DNA from: Sphingobium sp. AS12
Lineage (GTDB): Bacteria; Pseudomonadota; Alphaproteobacteria; Sphingomonadales; Sphingomonadaceae
Length of the DNA: 64,000 bases
Assembly: GCF_019097845.1 (NCBI RefSeq)
Contig: NZ_JAHRGM010000085.1
Coordinates: 62,001 to 126,000, forward strand
Reading direction: 5' to 3'
Shown: positions 52,936 to 62,273 of the stretch, one piece after another
Layout of the letters: the number at the start of each line of letters is the position of its first letter
How positions within the stretch are numbered: position 1 is the first letter of the stretch
Position numbers and translations under genes: made by a program
Notes under the pieces: model-generated
What the model was told of the DNA's origin: nothing
The model's input: the letters and a program-made list of their open reading frames with translations, nothing else
The model's database searches: none

Positions 52936-54102
52936 ATGCAAATCCATCCGCTGATTACCGACAGCAAGACACTTTCCGATTTTTGCGCCCGCATCGCCAA
53001 ATCCCCCTACGTCGCCATCGACACGGAATTCATGCGCGAAAACAGCTATTGGCCCGAACTCTGCCTGATCCAGGTGGCCGACGCGGACGAAGCCGCCGCT
53101 ATCGACCCAAAGGCACCGGGTATCGACCTGAAGCCCCTGCTCGACCTGATGGTCGATAATGAGGATGTGCTGAAAATCTTTCATGCCGGCGGGCAGGACA
53201 TCGAGATTGTCCACAATCTGACCGGCAAGACCCCGCATCCGATGTTCGATACGCAGATTGCGGCGATGGCATTGGGGCTGGGCGAACAGATCGGCTATGG
53301 CAATCTGGTCGAGGCATGGCTGGGCGTGCAGTTGGACAAGGGCGCGCGCTTTACCGACTGGGCGCGCCGCCCGCTGGACAAGCGCCAGATCGACTATGCG
53401 ATCGGCGACGTCACCTACCTCATCCAGATTTTCCCCAAGATGCTGGAAGAATTGCGCAAGACCGGGCGCGGCGACTGGCTGGACCAGGAAATGGAGCGGA
53501 TCAGCGATCCCAGCCATTATGAGACGCTGCCGCAAGATGCGTGGAAGCGCGTCCGCATCGCCAGCAAGAAGGCCGATGTGCTGGGTCGCCTGAAAGCGCT
53601 GGCGGCGTGGCGCGAGATCGAAGCGCAGGAGAAGAATCTGCCGCGCGGCCGCATCGTCAAGGATGAGACGCTGGCCGACATCGCCAGCCACCCGCCGCGT
53701 AGCCAAGAGGATCTGGGCAAGGTGCGCGGCCTGTCCGCGACATGGCGCACCAATGATATCGGCGCGCGGCTGATGGCGGCGCTGGGCAAGCAGCAGCCGC
53801 TGGCCAAGGATGAAATGCCCGACCGCGAACCGCGCCGTCCGGGGCTGGGCAAGGATGGCGCGCTGGTCGCGGACCTGCTCAAGCTGCTGCTCAAGATCCG
53901 GTCTCGCGACATTAACGTCGCGTCGCGTTTGTTGGCGCGGAGCGACGATATTGAAGCGTTGGCGGCGGGCGTGCGCAACGACCTCTCGATCCTGGAAGGC
54001 TGGCGCTACGAACAATATGGTCGTGATGCGGTCGATCTGGTCGAGGGGCGGCTGGCGTTCGCTGTCAAGGGCGGGCGGCTGAAGATGACGCGGACGGAGT
54101 GA
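52936..54102 (+). CDS. rnd: Ribonuclease D
   Basis: 3'-5' exoribonuclease for tRNA and other stable RNA maturation, 388 residues. The DEDDy residues are visible in VAIDTEFMREN (Asp, Glu), FHAGGQDIEIVHNL (Asp) and IDYAIGDVTYL (Tyr, Asp). One or two HRDC domains fill about 205-385. It diverges from aspS. A palindromic repeat with a T-run follows the stop and may end transcription. Confidence 0.95.
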   Translation: MQIHPLITDSKTLSDFCARIAKSPYVAIDTEFMRENSYWPELCLIQVADADEAAAIDPKAPGIDLKPLLDLMVDNEDVLKIFHAGGQDIEIVHNLTGKTPHPMFDTQIAAMALGLGEQIGYGNLVEAWLGVQLDKGARFTDWARRPLDKRQIDYAIGDVTYLIQIFPKMLEELRKTGRGDWLDQEMERISDPSHYETLPQDAWKRVRIASKKADVLGRLKALAAWREIEAQEKNLPRGRIVKDETLADIASHPPRSQEDLGKVRGLSATWRTNDIGARLMAALGKQQPLAKDEMPDREPRRPGLGKDGALVADLLKLLLKIRSRDINVASRLLARSDDIEALAAGVRNDLSILEGWRYEQYGRDAVDLVEGRLAFAVKGGRLKMTRTE

Positions 54103-54112
54103 TTTCCCACAG

Positions 54113-54195
54113 CCGTTCGGGCTGAGCCTGTCGAAGCCCTGCTCTTTACGTCAAGAAGAACAGCCCTTCGACAAGCTCAGGGCGAACGGGTTTTT
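54113..54195 (+). repeat. Extragenic inverted repeat with T-run (CCGTTCGGGCTGAGCCTGTCGAAG family)
   Basis: Arms 54113-54141 and 54161-54189 are imperfect inverse copies, and five T follow at 54191-54195. It lies 10 bases past the rnd stop and may act as its terminator. It is a relative of the element at 46082-46179. Confidence 0.8.
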
Positions 54196-54216
54196 ATATG
54201 TTCGGAGAGAAGTCCC

Positions 54217-54498
54217 ATGCACCGCATCCTGTCCCTGACCGGCGCGCTTGCCCTCTCGGCCTGCGCCACCGCCACACCGCCGCCGATCGCCACCGGTCCT
54301 TGCAACCATGATGCCCTCGCCCGCTTTATCGGGCAGAAGGCGAGCGCGGAAACCGGCGCGGCGCTGCTGGCCGCATCTGGTGCAAGGACGCTGCGCTGGG
54401 GCGGCCCCGGCATGGCGATGACGATGGACTTCCGCCCCGACCGACTGACCGTCAGTTATGACGAGGCGATGGTCATAACATCGGCGCGGTGCGGCTGA
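54217..54498 (+). CDS. I78-family peptidase-inhibitor-like lipoprotein
   Basis: A 93-residue exported protein with a lipobox (ALALSAC, lipidated Cys at about 17). The mature part follows the I78 pattern: CNHDALARFIGQKAS, then ASGARTLRWGGPGMAMTMDF, RPDRLTVSYDEA and a final RCG, where the two cysteines would pair. I78 proteins inhibit serine proteases or are of unknown role. GGAGAGAAG precedes the ATG. It may be co-transcribed with the NTF2-like gene 42 bases downstream. Confidence 0.8.
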   Translation: MHRILSLTGALALSACATATPPPIATGPCNHDALARFIGQKASAETGAALLAASGARTLRWGGPGMAMTMDFRPDRLTVSYDEAMVITSARCG

Positions 54499-54540
54499 GC
54501 TGAGGGTGTTGCCGCGCAGGCGAGAACCCAATGTGATGAC

Positions 54541-54945
54541 ATGGAAAGCCTTGCCATGACCGCGACCGCCGACCTCGCCATCCGCATGGCCCGCGCGACC
54601 TTCAACCGCGCGCTGGCCGACGCGAACTTCAGCGCGATCGGCCCGCTGCTTGCCCCCAATGTCGTGCTGGTTGCGGGCACCGACAGTGCCCTTATCACAG
54701 GACGCAAGGCGCAACTGATCGCTTGGAAACGCGAATTTGCGGCCAAAGAGCGGCTGATCTACACCCGCACCGCCGACACGATCCTCGTGTCGCCGGTGGA
54801 ACCCATCGCGATGGAACAGGGCCATTGGCAGGGCGTGGCGACGGGCAGCGGCGCAATGCTGGCGTCCGGCACCTATAGTGCGAAGTGGCGCGAAATGGGT
54901 GGCGCGTGGATGATTGAGGCGGAGATTTTCCTGACGCTGGCCTGA
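54541..54945 (+). CDS. NTF2-like (DUF4440/SnoaL) protein
   Basis: A 134-residue soluble protein with the cone-shaped NTF2-like pattern: a helical start (LAIRMARATFNRALADANFS), IGPLLAPNVVLVAGTDSALI, the small helix GRKAQLIAWKREFAA and a strand pair ending WREMGGAWMIEAEIFLTLA. This fold includes isomerases and many proteins of unknown function; no catalytic set is obvious. The ribosome site is weak. A half-copy of a sphingomonad repeat sits just upstream. Confidence 0.72.
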   Translation: MESLAMTATADLAIRMARATFNRALADANFSAIGPLLAPNVVLVAGTDSALITGRKAQLIAWKREFAAKERLIYTRTADTILVSPVEPIAMEQGHWQGVATGSGAMLASGTYSAKWREMGGAWMIEAEIFLTLA

Positions 54946-55001
54946 TCGGGGTGGTTGCGCACCGTCTGCCTTTCTGCGCCCCTCGATAGCGCCCTGTCCC
55001 C

Positions 55002-55787
<786 letters not shown>

Positions 55788-56002
55788 GGTGATCCTTCCG
55801 TCCGGGTTTTCGGCACGCCATCGCAACGACAGGAAGGTCAGCCGGTTCCCGCCGACACACTTTGTCACATGGGCGCGCTATCATCGGCAAAATGGTCGCC
55901 CAATCGACTGGACGCGGCGGGTCCAGTCGCTTAGCGAAGGCCCGTTCTCCTTTTTGCTGCGGCGATGGCTGCGGCGCTCCAGTCCCAAGCGAAAGGCAGC
56001 CC

Positions 56003-57007
56003 ATGGCCAGAACCACCCTCACCCGTTTCCTGATCGAACAGCAGCGGCTGGCCAATGCGCTGCCCGCTGAATTGCGCCTGCTGATCGAAACCGTGGCGCG
56101 CGCGTGCAAGACGATCAGCCATTCGGTCAGCAAGGGTGCCCTGGGTGAAGTGCTGGGCAGTCTGGACAGCGAAAATGTGCAGGGCGAGGTGCAGAAGAAG
56201 CTGGACGTGATCGCCAACGAACTGCTGCTCGACGCCAATGAATGGGGCGGGCATCTGGCCGCCATGGCGTCCGAGGAAATGGAGACGATCCACCGCATCC
56301 CCAATCGCTATCCCAAGGGCGAATATCTGCTGCTGTTCGATCCGATTGACGGGTCCAGCAATATCGACGTCGACCTGTCGGTCGGCACGATCTTTTCGGT
56401 GCTGAAAGCCCCAGACGAATGTGCCGGGCGCGAAGTGACGGAGGAGGATTTCCTCCAGAATGGCCGGGCGCAGGTCGCAGCGGGCTATGCCATTTATGGG
56501 CCGCAGACGCTGCTGGTGCTGAGCGTCGGCACCGGCGTGCATGAATTCACGCTGGACCGCGAAGTCGGCAGCTGGGTCATGACCGATCGCGACATGAAGA
56601 TGCCGCAGGGCAAGTGCGAATTTGCCATCAACATGTCCAACCGCCGCCAATGGTCGCCCGGCGTCGCCCGCTATATCGAGGAGCGGGTGATGGGCGCCGA
56701 AGGGCCGTGCGGCGTGGATTATAACATGCGCTGGACCGCCTCCATGGTCGCCGACGTGCACCGCATCCTCAAGCGCGGCGGCATCTTCATGTATCCCGCC
56801 GACCACCGCACGCCGGGCAAGGCGCGGCTGCGCCTGATGTATGAAGCCAATCCGATGAGCTATCTGATCGAGCAGGCAGGCGGAGCAGCCACGGACGGCT
56901 TTATCCCGATCATGGACGTGACCGCCACCAGCCTGCACCAGCGCGTCGGCGTGGTGCTGGGTGACAAGGCGGAAGTGGAAATGGTCACGGCCTATGGACG
57001 GGAATAG
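56003..57007 (+). CDS. fbp: Fructose-1,6-bisphosphatase, class I
   Basis: Gluconeogenic phosphatase of 334 residues, unrelated in fold details to GlpX. The metal site FDPIDGSSNID (about 114-124) is intact, followed by VGTIFSVL and the substrate region DYNMRWTASMVADVHRIL; KARLRLMYEANPMSYLIEQA is typical. The start is the ATG at 56003 (MARTTLTRFL); the in-frame extension to 55862 overlaps the divergent TerC region and is not needed. A class II enzyme is encoded at 4610-5599. Confidence 0.94.
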   Translation: MARTTLTRFLIEQQRLANALPAELRLLIETVARACKTISHSVSKGALGEVLGSLDSENVQGEVQKKLDVIANELLLDANEWGGHLAAMASEEMETIHRIPNRYPKGEYLLLFDPIDGSSNIDVDLSVGTIFSVLKAPDECAGREVTEEDFLQNGRAQVAAGYAIYGPQTLLVLSVGTGVHEFTLDREVGSWVMTDRDMKMPQGKCEFAINMSNRRQWSPGVARYIEERVMGAEGPCGVDYNMRWTASMVADVHRILKRGGIFMYPADHRTPGKARLRLMYEANPMSYLIEQAGGAATDGFIPIMDVTATSLHQRVGVVLGDKAEVEMVTAYGRE

Positions 57008-57400
57008 TCGCTTCGCGGCGTTCCTGTCCGGCGATGGTCATGGGTAGAGAAAGTGGGGGAGAGCGAAGTGTCGCTCGATCCCCCTTGCTATGGCCTCGCC
57101 TTGCCGGTCTTACCGGCGGCCCCTCTCCAGAAACATTTTATATGGCGCGGCTGTAGCCCAATCGGCCTAGCCCAAGCCGAGACCAAAAAAAAGGGCCGAT
57201 CCGCAGACCAGCCCAAAAAGTTTAGGAGAGGATGCCTGAAAGGCACAGTATCTATGTCGTCCGGGCGTAATTTTCGCAAATGCGAAGGGCGAAGGCGCGA
57301 TTGCGAAAATTGCAATCGCTTGCCGCCATTTTAACCATCCGCGCCCCGAATCGAGTCGCGGGTAAAGCAAATGTCAGGGCTTTGTCCCTAAGCGGGGCCA
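57008..57400. other. 393-base intergenic region with a hairpin and tiny frames
   Basis: No convincing gene. It holds a GC-rich section, an eight-A run near 57184, an AGGAGAGG directly followed by ATG opening a 12-codon frame, then a 26-codon frame from 57254 rich in Arg and Cys, and an imperfect hairpin at 57269-57311. It could be a long leader of the downstream acyltransferase gene, with an attenuator or small RNA; none of these is proven. Confidence 0.4.
57269..57311. promoter_or_regulatory. Imperfect inverted repeat AATTTTCGCAA...TTGCGAAAATT
   Basis: Arms 57269-57284 and 57296-57311 match at 14 of 16 positions in inverse around an 11-base loop. The AT-rich outer part and central GCG are conserved. 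It lies about 90 bases before the acyltransferase gene and may be an operator or RNA hairpin. Confidence 0.45.
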
Positions 57401-59248
57401 ATGCATTATCGCCGCGACATTGACGGACTGCGGGCCTTGGCGATTCTGCCGGTGCTTCTGTTCCATGCCCATGTGCCTGGCTTTGGCGGCGGTTATGTCG
57501 GCGTCGACATTTTTTTCGTCATATCGGGCTATCTGATCACAGGCATCATCGCCCGCGAAGTCGATGAAGGCCGCTTCTCGCTGGTGCGCTTCTACGAGCG
57601 GCGCTTCCGACGGATCGTCCCGGCATTGGGGCTGATGATCCTGGTGGTGCTGGGCTTGAGCGCTCTTCTCTATCTGCCCGGCGATCTGGAGGGCGTGCCG
57701 CGATCCGCGCTGGCCGCGACCTTGTTTGCCTCCAACCTGTGGTTTTTCACCGACACCGGCTATTTTGCGGGCGGCGCGGACGTCAAGCCGCTGCTCCACA
57801 CATGGTCGCTGGCGGTGGAGGAGCAATATTATATCGGCTTCCCGATCCTGCTGATGATCATCGCCCGCTTCGCCCCGCGCTGGCGCACGGGGGTGGTGGT
57901 GATCATCGCGGCAGGATCATTGGCGCTGTCGATCGCGATGCAGCGCGATACCAGCGGTTTTGCTTTCTACCTGCTGCCGACCCGTGCTTGGGAGTTATTT
58001 GCCGGGGCTTTATTGGCGTTGGGGGCGGTGCCTGCGTTGCGGGGCCGCTGGTTGCGTGAGGGGGTGGCATGGGGCGGGATCGCCGCCATTGCGCTGGCCG
58101 TCACCTGCTATGATCGCGACACTTTGTTCCCCGGCTTCGCCGCCCTCGCCCCGGTACTGGGCGCGGCCACGCTGATCCATAGCGCGCCGGGGACCAGCGC
58201 CGGGCGGGTACTTGGCTGGTCGCCGCTGGTGGGCGTGGGCCTTGTCTCCTACTCGCTCTATCTGTGGCACTGGCCGGTCATCGTGTTCACCGAATATGCG
58301 ACCGACATGGCGGTGGCGGGCTGGACGTGCATCGCTGTGATCGCCGGGTCGGTGATCGCGGCGATCCTGTCCTGGCGCTTCGTCGAACGCCCGTTCCGCG
58401 ATTCGCAGGCGGTTCCCGCGCGGACCATATTCCGCTTCACCGGCGCGACGATGGCGCTGCTGTGCGGCCTGTCGCTGGCCTTGCTGGCGGCGGGGCCATG
58501 GCCATCGCGATTTGCGCCGACGGTGCTGGCGCAGGTGGCGGGGCGTAACGACATCAGCCCGGAGCGCAAACGCTGCCACGACATATTCGCCCGTGGCGCG
58601 CGCGCCTGCGTGCTGGGCGCGGCGGTCGCGCCCGATGCGATGCTGTGGGGCGACAGCCATGGGGTGGAACTCGCCTATGCGCTGGCGCCGGAGGGCAAGG
58701 CGCAAGGGCGGGCGCTGGTGCAGCGCACGACGTCCAGTTGCCCGCCGGTGCTGGGCTATGATGCGCCCAAGGATGCGCGCTGCGCGGCGGCCAATCGCGC
58801 CGCCTTTGCGGCGTTGCGCGCCGATCCGGCCATCCGCCACGTCTATCTGGCCGCCTTCTGGGCCAATGGTGATTTTGATGATCCCGGCTTTGTCGCCAGA
58901 CTGGACCGCACCATCGCCGCGATCCGGGCGGCGGGACGGGAGGTCGTGCTGATCGGCCCGGTGCCGCCGCAGCCCTTCGACGTGCCGCGCCGCCTCGCCC
59001 ATCTGACGCGCGCGGGGCGGCTGGCTCTGGCGGAGGGTGTGGCGCGGTCCTGGGTGGACGGGCGCACCGTCCATTTGCGCGCGCTGTTTACGCGATGGCA
59101 GGCGCGTGGGGTCCGGCTGATCGATCCGGTCGCGGCGCTGTGCGATGCCCGGCACTGCGCGATCGAGCGTGATGGCAAGCCGCTCTACTTCGATTCGCAC
59201 CATCTGAGCGTAGCGGGCGCGCGGCTGGTGATTGCGCGCGGCGGCTGA
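57401..59248 (+). CDS. Acyltransferase 3 (OafA-type) with C-terminal SGNH domain
   Basis: Membrane O-acyltransferase of 615 residues that modifies an extracytoplasmic glycan. Residues 1-350 contain about ten helices with the family motifs YRRDIDGLRALAILPVLLFH, GGYVGVDIFFVISGYLI, ERRFRRIVPAL and HTWSLAVEEQYY. Residues of about 380-615 form an SGNH hydrolase-like domain (LWGDSHGVELAYAL and FDSHHLSVAGARL with the Asp-x-x-His). This two-domain form acetylates O-antigen or other polysaccharides. No glycan gene cluster surrounds it. The ribosome site is weak. Confidence 0.92.
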   Translation: MHYRRDIDGLRALAILPVLLFHAHVPGFGGGYVGVDIFFVISGYLITGIIAREVDEGRFSLVRFYERRFRRIVPALGLMILVVLGLSALLYLPGDLEGVPRSALAATLFASNLWFFTDTGYFAGGADVKPLLHTWSLAVEEQYYIGFPILLMIIARFAPRWRTGVVVIIAAGSLALSIAMQRDTSGFAFYLLPTRAWELFAGALLALGAVPALRGRWLREGVAWGGIAAIALAVTCYDRDTLFPGFAALAPVLGAATLIHSAPGTSAGRVLGWSPLVGVGLVSYSLYLWHWPVIVFTEYATDMAVAGWTCIAVIAGSVIAAILSWRFVERPFRDSQAVPARTIFRFTGATMALLCGLSLALLAAGPWPSRFAPTVLAQVAGRNDISPERKRCHDIFARGARACVLGAAVAPDAMLWGDSHGVELAYALAPEGKAQGRALVQRTTSSCPPVLGYDAPKDARCAAANRAAFAALRADPAIRHVYLAAFWANGDFDDPGFVARLDRTIAAIRAAGREVVLIGPVPPQPFDVPRRLAHLTRAGRLALAEGVARSWVDGRTVHLRALFTRWQARGVRLIDPVAALCDARHCAIERDGKPLYFDSHHLSVAGARLVIARGG

Positions 59249-59251
59249 ACC

Positions 59252-60145
59252 CTATTCGGCCGCCAGCGCATAGTGAGCGCGCGGCAATTCGTTGGCCAAT
59301 GCTTCGACCATGGCCGTGATGATCCCCTGCATCCGGGCCAGCCCCGATCCCGGCTGGTCCAGCGCGTCATCCAGATAGAGGCTGCGATCCACCTCTATCT
59401 GAATCGCGTGCAGCCCGTTCGCAGGCCGACCATGGCGTTCGATCAGATGGTCGCCCGCATAGGGATGATTTTGCGCCGCGACGATGCCATGGCCAGCGGC
59501 GACATCCGCCGCCAGCGTCATCAGCCGGGTGGAGGCGCTGCGCCCGAAACGATCGCCCAGCACGATGCCCGGCGAGGTCTGCCCGGCGGCGGGTGGCGGC
59601 AAGGGCGGCATGGAATGGAGGTCGATCAGGATCGCATGGCCATGCGCGTCACGCGCCGCCGTCATCAACCGGGCCAGTTCGACATGGTAGGGCCGGTGGA
59701 TCGTAGCGATCCGGCGTTGCGCCTCGCCCCAGGCCATTGGTTTGTGCCACAATTCATGCGCGCCGACCATGCGGCGGGGAATGAGGCCCAGTCCGCCGCG
59801 CAGCTTGGCGCTGCTCTGAAGCGCCGCATCACGCGGCACGCCGACCAGCATGGCAGGGTCGATTTCGCGCTCATGGCGATTGAGGTCGATCAGCGCGCGA
59901 GGGGCGCTGGCAACGACCACGGTAAAGCCGCGCGCGATCAGCGGATGAACCAGCAAGTCGGCCCAACGATCCTCCAGCCGTTGCAATTGCTGCCGCCGCA
60001 CCCGCGCCTGTGCCAGCAGTTCGGATGGATATTCGCGCCCGGCATGAGGCACTGAAATAATGATGGGCCGGTCGGGGACGACGGGGCCAAATCGGTCGAA
60101 ACCCGCCTCTGTCCGGGCGGGAGGATGCGGCGCGGGATGATCCAA
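59252..60145 (-). CDS. N-formylglutamate amidohydrolase
   Basis: Zinc-type amidohydrolase of the N-formylglutamate deformylase (HutG2-like) family, 297 residues. Visible motifs: IIISVPHAGREYPSEL near the start, DRWADLLVHPL, LIDLNRHEREIDPAML and ILIDLHSMPPLPP. The ribosome site AAAGGAG lies five bases before a TTG at 60145, which I take as the start; no ATG is nearby and an alternative TTG at 60172 has no ribosome site. No histidine-degradation genes are adjacent. CpdR diverges from it across about 140 bases, a pairing I recall from other alphaproteobacteria. Confidence 0.88.
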   Translation of the reverse strand: MDHPAPHPPARTEAGFDRFGPVVPDRPIIISVPHAGREYPSELLAQARVRRQQLQRLEDRWADLLVHPLIARGFTVVVASAPRALIDLNRHEREIDPAMLVGVPRDAALQSSAKLRGGLGLIPRRMVGAHELWHKPMAWGEAQRRIATIHRPYHVELARLMTAARDAHGHAILIDLHSMPPLPPPAAGQTSPGIVLGDRFGRSASTRLMTLAADVAAGHGIVAAQNHPYAGDHLIERHGRPANGLHAIQIEVDRSLYLDDALDQPGSGLARMQGIITAMVEALANELPRAHYALAAE

Positions 60146-60286
60146 CGAGGCTCCTTTCACCAGCTTGCCCAAAAATGGTTACTCGGCTGGATAATATTTA
60201 CTCCTTGTCGCATATATCGGTCAGGGACGCCACCCTGACGGGGGCATGGGGACAAGCCGGAAACGGCAACAAGAGTAGCTGGCGCA

Positions 60287-60664
60287 ATGGTTCGCATATT
60301 ACTGGCCGAAGATGATGAGAGTATGCGGGTCTATCTGGCGCGCGCGCTGGAACGGTCCGGCTATGAGGTCGTGGCCGTGGCGACTGGCACGGAAGCCCTG
60401 CCCCATATTGCGTCCGACCGGTTCGACCTGTTGCTGACCGACATTGTGATGCCCGAAATGGACGGGATCGAACTGGCGCAGCACGCAGCGTCCGTAGCCC
60501 CGGACATGCGGATCATGTTCATCACCGGCTTTGCCGCCGTGACGCTGAAAGCCGGAAAGGCCGTGCCGCAGGCCAAGGTGCTGTCCAAGCCGTTCCATCT
60601 GCGCGATCTGGTGCTGGAGGTCGAACGGATGTTCGGCAGCGAGAGCCTGACCGGGCTGAACTGA
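60287..60664 (+). CDS. cpdR: Response regulator CpdR
   Basis: Single-domain receiver (125 residues) that primes ClpXP for cell-cycle substrates when unphosphorylated. Asp52 (LTDIVMPEMDG) is the acceptor, with AEDDES at the start, FITGFAAVTLKA and SKPFHLRDLV (Lys) after. The FITGFAAVTL phrase is characteristic of CpdR. It receives phosphate from the CckA-ChpT relay; cckA is at 39401-41830. It converges on dctA with a 10-base gap. Confidence 0.95.
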   Translation: MVRILLAEDDESMRVYLARALERSGYEVVAVATGTEALPHIASDRFDLLLTDIVMPEMDGIELAQHAASVAPDMRIMFITGFAAVTLKAGKAVPQAKVLSKPFHLRDLVLEVERMFGSESLTGLN

Positions 60665-60674
60665 ACCGAGCCCC

Positions 60675-62006
60675 TCAATCCTCGATCACTTCCTCCATAT
60701 CGGGCGTGGGGTTGAGCGGGATGCCGGCCATGGCGGCGGCGAGTCGCTCACGGTCCAGTCCCTTTTCCCAGGCCGATACCACCACCGTCGCCACGGCATT
60801 GCCGACGAAGTTGGTGAGTGCGCGGACCTCGCTCATGAAGCGATCGACCCCTAATATCAAAGCCATGCCCGCAACCGGCACCGACGGCACGATCGACAGC
60901 GTTGCTGCCAGGGTGATGAAGCCCGCGCCGGTCACGCCCGCCGCACCCTTGGACGAGATCATCGCCACGAGCAGCAGCAAGACCTGCTGTTGCAGGGTGA
61001 GATCGACATTGCACGCCTGCGCGATGAACAGGGCCGCCAGCGTCATATAGATGTTGGTGCCGTCCAAGTTAAAGCTGTATCCGGTCGGCACGACCAGCCC
61101 GACCACCGATTTGCGGCACCCTGCCCGCTCCATCTTCTCAATGAGGCTGGGCAGCGCGGCTTCGGAGGAGGATGTCCCCAGCACGAGCAGCAATTCGGCC
61201 TTGAGGTAGCGGATGAGGTGCAGGATGTTGAAGCCCGCCAGCCGGGCGACGGTGCCCAGCACGACGAGGACGAACAGCAACGAGGTCAAGTAGAAGGTCG
61301 CGACCAGCCCAGCCAGATTGGCAAGCGTACCGACGCCATATTCGCCGATGGTGAAGGCCATTGCCCCGAACGCCCCGACCGGCGCCGCCTTCATCAGGAA
61401 GGCCACCAGCTTGAACACCGCATGGCTGGCCGATTCGAGGACCGCCATCAGCGGCGCAGCCTTGTCCCCGATCATGGTCAGCGCAATGCCGAACAGGATC
61501 GCGACAAACAGGACTTGCAAGATATTGCCGTCCGCGACCGCCGACACCATGGTCGAAGGGATGATGCTCATCAGGAAGCCGGTGAGCGTGGTTTCATGCG
61601 CCTTGTGCGCGAAGTCGGCGACCTTGCCCGCATCCAGACTGGCCGGGTCGATATTGAGACCAGCGCCCGGCTGCACCACATTGGCGACGATCAGCCCGAC
61701 AACGAGCGCGAGCGTCGAAAAGGTCAGGAAATAGGCGAACGCCTTGGCCGCGACCCGGCCGATTGCGCCCAGCTCCTTCATCCCGGCAATGCCGGTAACG
61801 ATGGTCAGGAAAATGACCGGGGCGATGATCATCTTCACCAGCTTGATGAAGGCGTCGCCCAGCGGCTTTAACTGCACCCCCATATCGGGGAAGAAATGGC
61901 CGATCGCGACACCCAGGGCGATCGCGATCAGCACCTGGACATAGAGCTGGCGATACCATGGCAGACGCGGCGTCGTCTGGATCGGCGAGGATGGCGATGG
62001 CAGCAT
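60675..62006 (-). CDS. dctA: C4-dicarboxylate:cation symporter DctA
   Basis: Inner-membrane importer of succinate, fumarate and malate, 443 residues with eight helices and two re-entrant loops. Family signatures: LGTSSSEAALPSLIEKM, VVPTGYSFNLDGTNIYMTLA and MISSKGAAGVTGAGFITLAA. The start is the ATG at 62006 (MLPSPSSPIQTT) with AGGGGG some 13 bases upstream. An in-frame extension to 62210 runs through the antisense of tRNA-Val and is rejected. No dctB/dctD sensor pair is next to it. Confidence 0.94.
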   Translation of the reverse strand: MLPSPSSPIQTTPRLPWYRQLYVQVLIAIALGVAIGHFFPDMGVQLKPLGDAFIKLVKMIIAPVIFLTIVTGIAGMKELGAIGRVAAKAFAYFLTFSTLALVVGLIVANVVQPGAGLNIDPASLDAGKVADFAHKAHETTLTGFLMSIIPSTMVSAVADGNILQVLFVAILFGIALTMIGDKAAPLMAVLESASHAVFKLVAFLMKAAPVGAFGAMAFTIGEYGVGTLANLAGLVATFYLTSLLFVLVVLGTVARLAGFNILHLIRYLKAELLLVLGTSSSEAALPSLIEKMERAGCRKSVVGLVVPTGYSFNLDGTNIYMTLAALFIAQACNVDLTLQQQVLLLLVAMISSKGAAGVTGAGFITLAATLSIVPSVPVAGMALILGVDRFMSEVRALTNFVGNAVATVVVSAWEKGLDRERLAAAMAGIPLNPTPDMEEVIED

Positions 62007-62134
62007 ATGTCTTGGCGTCCCCCTGTTTGCGCCGCAGCATATGGGCCGTCCCTGCGCTGTCCAGAAGAATGTCGCACCCCTGCAATTTCCCGCTTGCACA
62101 GGTCCAGTCCCCCGGCTATTGGCCCAACTCCCGT

Positions 62135-62209
62135 GGGCGTATAGCTCAGTGGTAGAGCACTGTGTTGACATCGCAGGGGTCGCAAGTTCAATCCTTGCTA
62201 CGCCCACCA
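62135..62209 (+). tRNA. tRNA-Val (anticodon GAC)
   Basis: A full cloverleaf: acceptor GGGCGTA/TACGCCC, a GCTCAGTGGTAGAGC D-arm, anticodon loop TTGACAT with GAC, a T-arm GCAAGTTCAATCCTTGC, and CCA encoded. It diverges from dctA. Confidence 0.97.
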
Positions 62210-62216
62210 TGACAAA

Positions 62217-62254
62217 GCCCGTCGCCTGTTTTCAGGTGGCGGGCTTTCTCTTTT
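62217..62254 (+). terminator. Rho-independent terminator of tRNA-Val
   Basis: GCCCGTCGCCTG (62217-62228) pairs with CAGGTGGCGGGC (62233-62244) with two wobbles around TTTT, followed by TTTCTCTTTT. It starts seven bases past the tRNA end. Confidence 0.9.
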
Positions 62255-62273
62255 GTCACAGGCGGAGGGCCAG

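Noticed and set aside
57053..57334. 93-codon frame between fbp and the acyltransferase gene
   Set aside because: No family, biased composition and no ribosome site at its start; treated as possible leader DNA.
62007..62210. N-terminal extension of DctA
   Set aside because: It would be read from the antisense of tRNA-Val, and the DctA family starts near the ATG at 62006.
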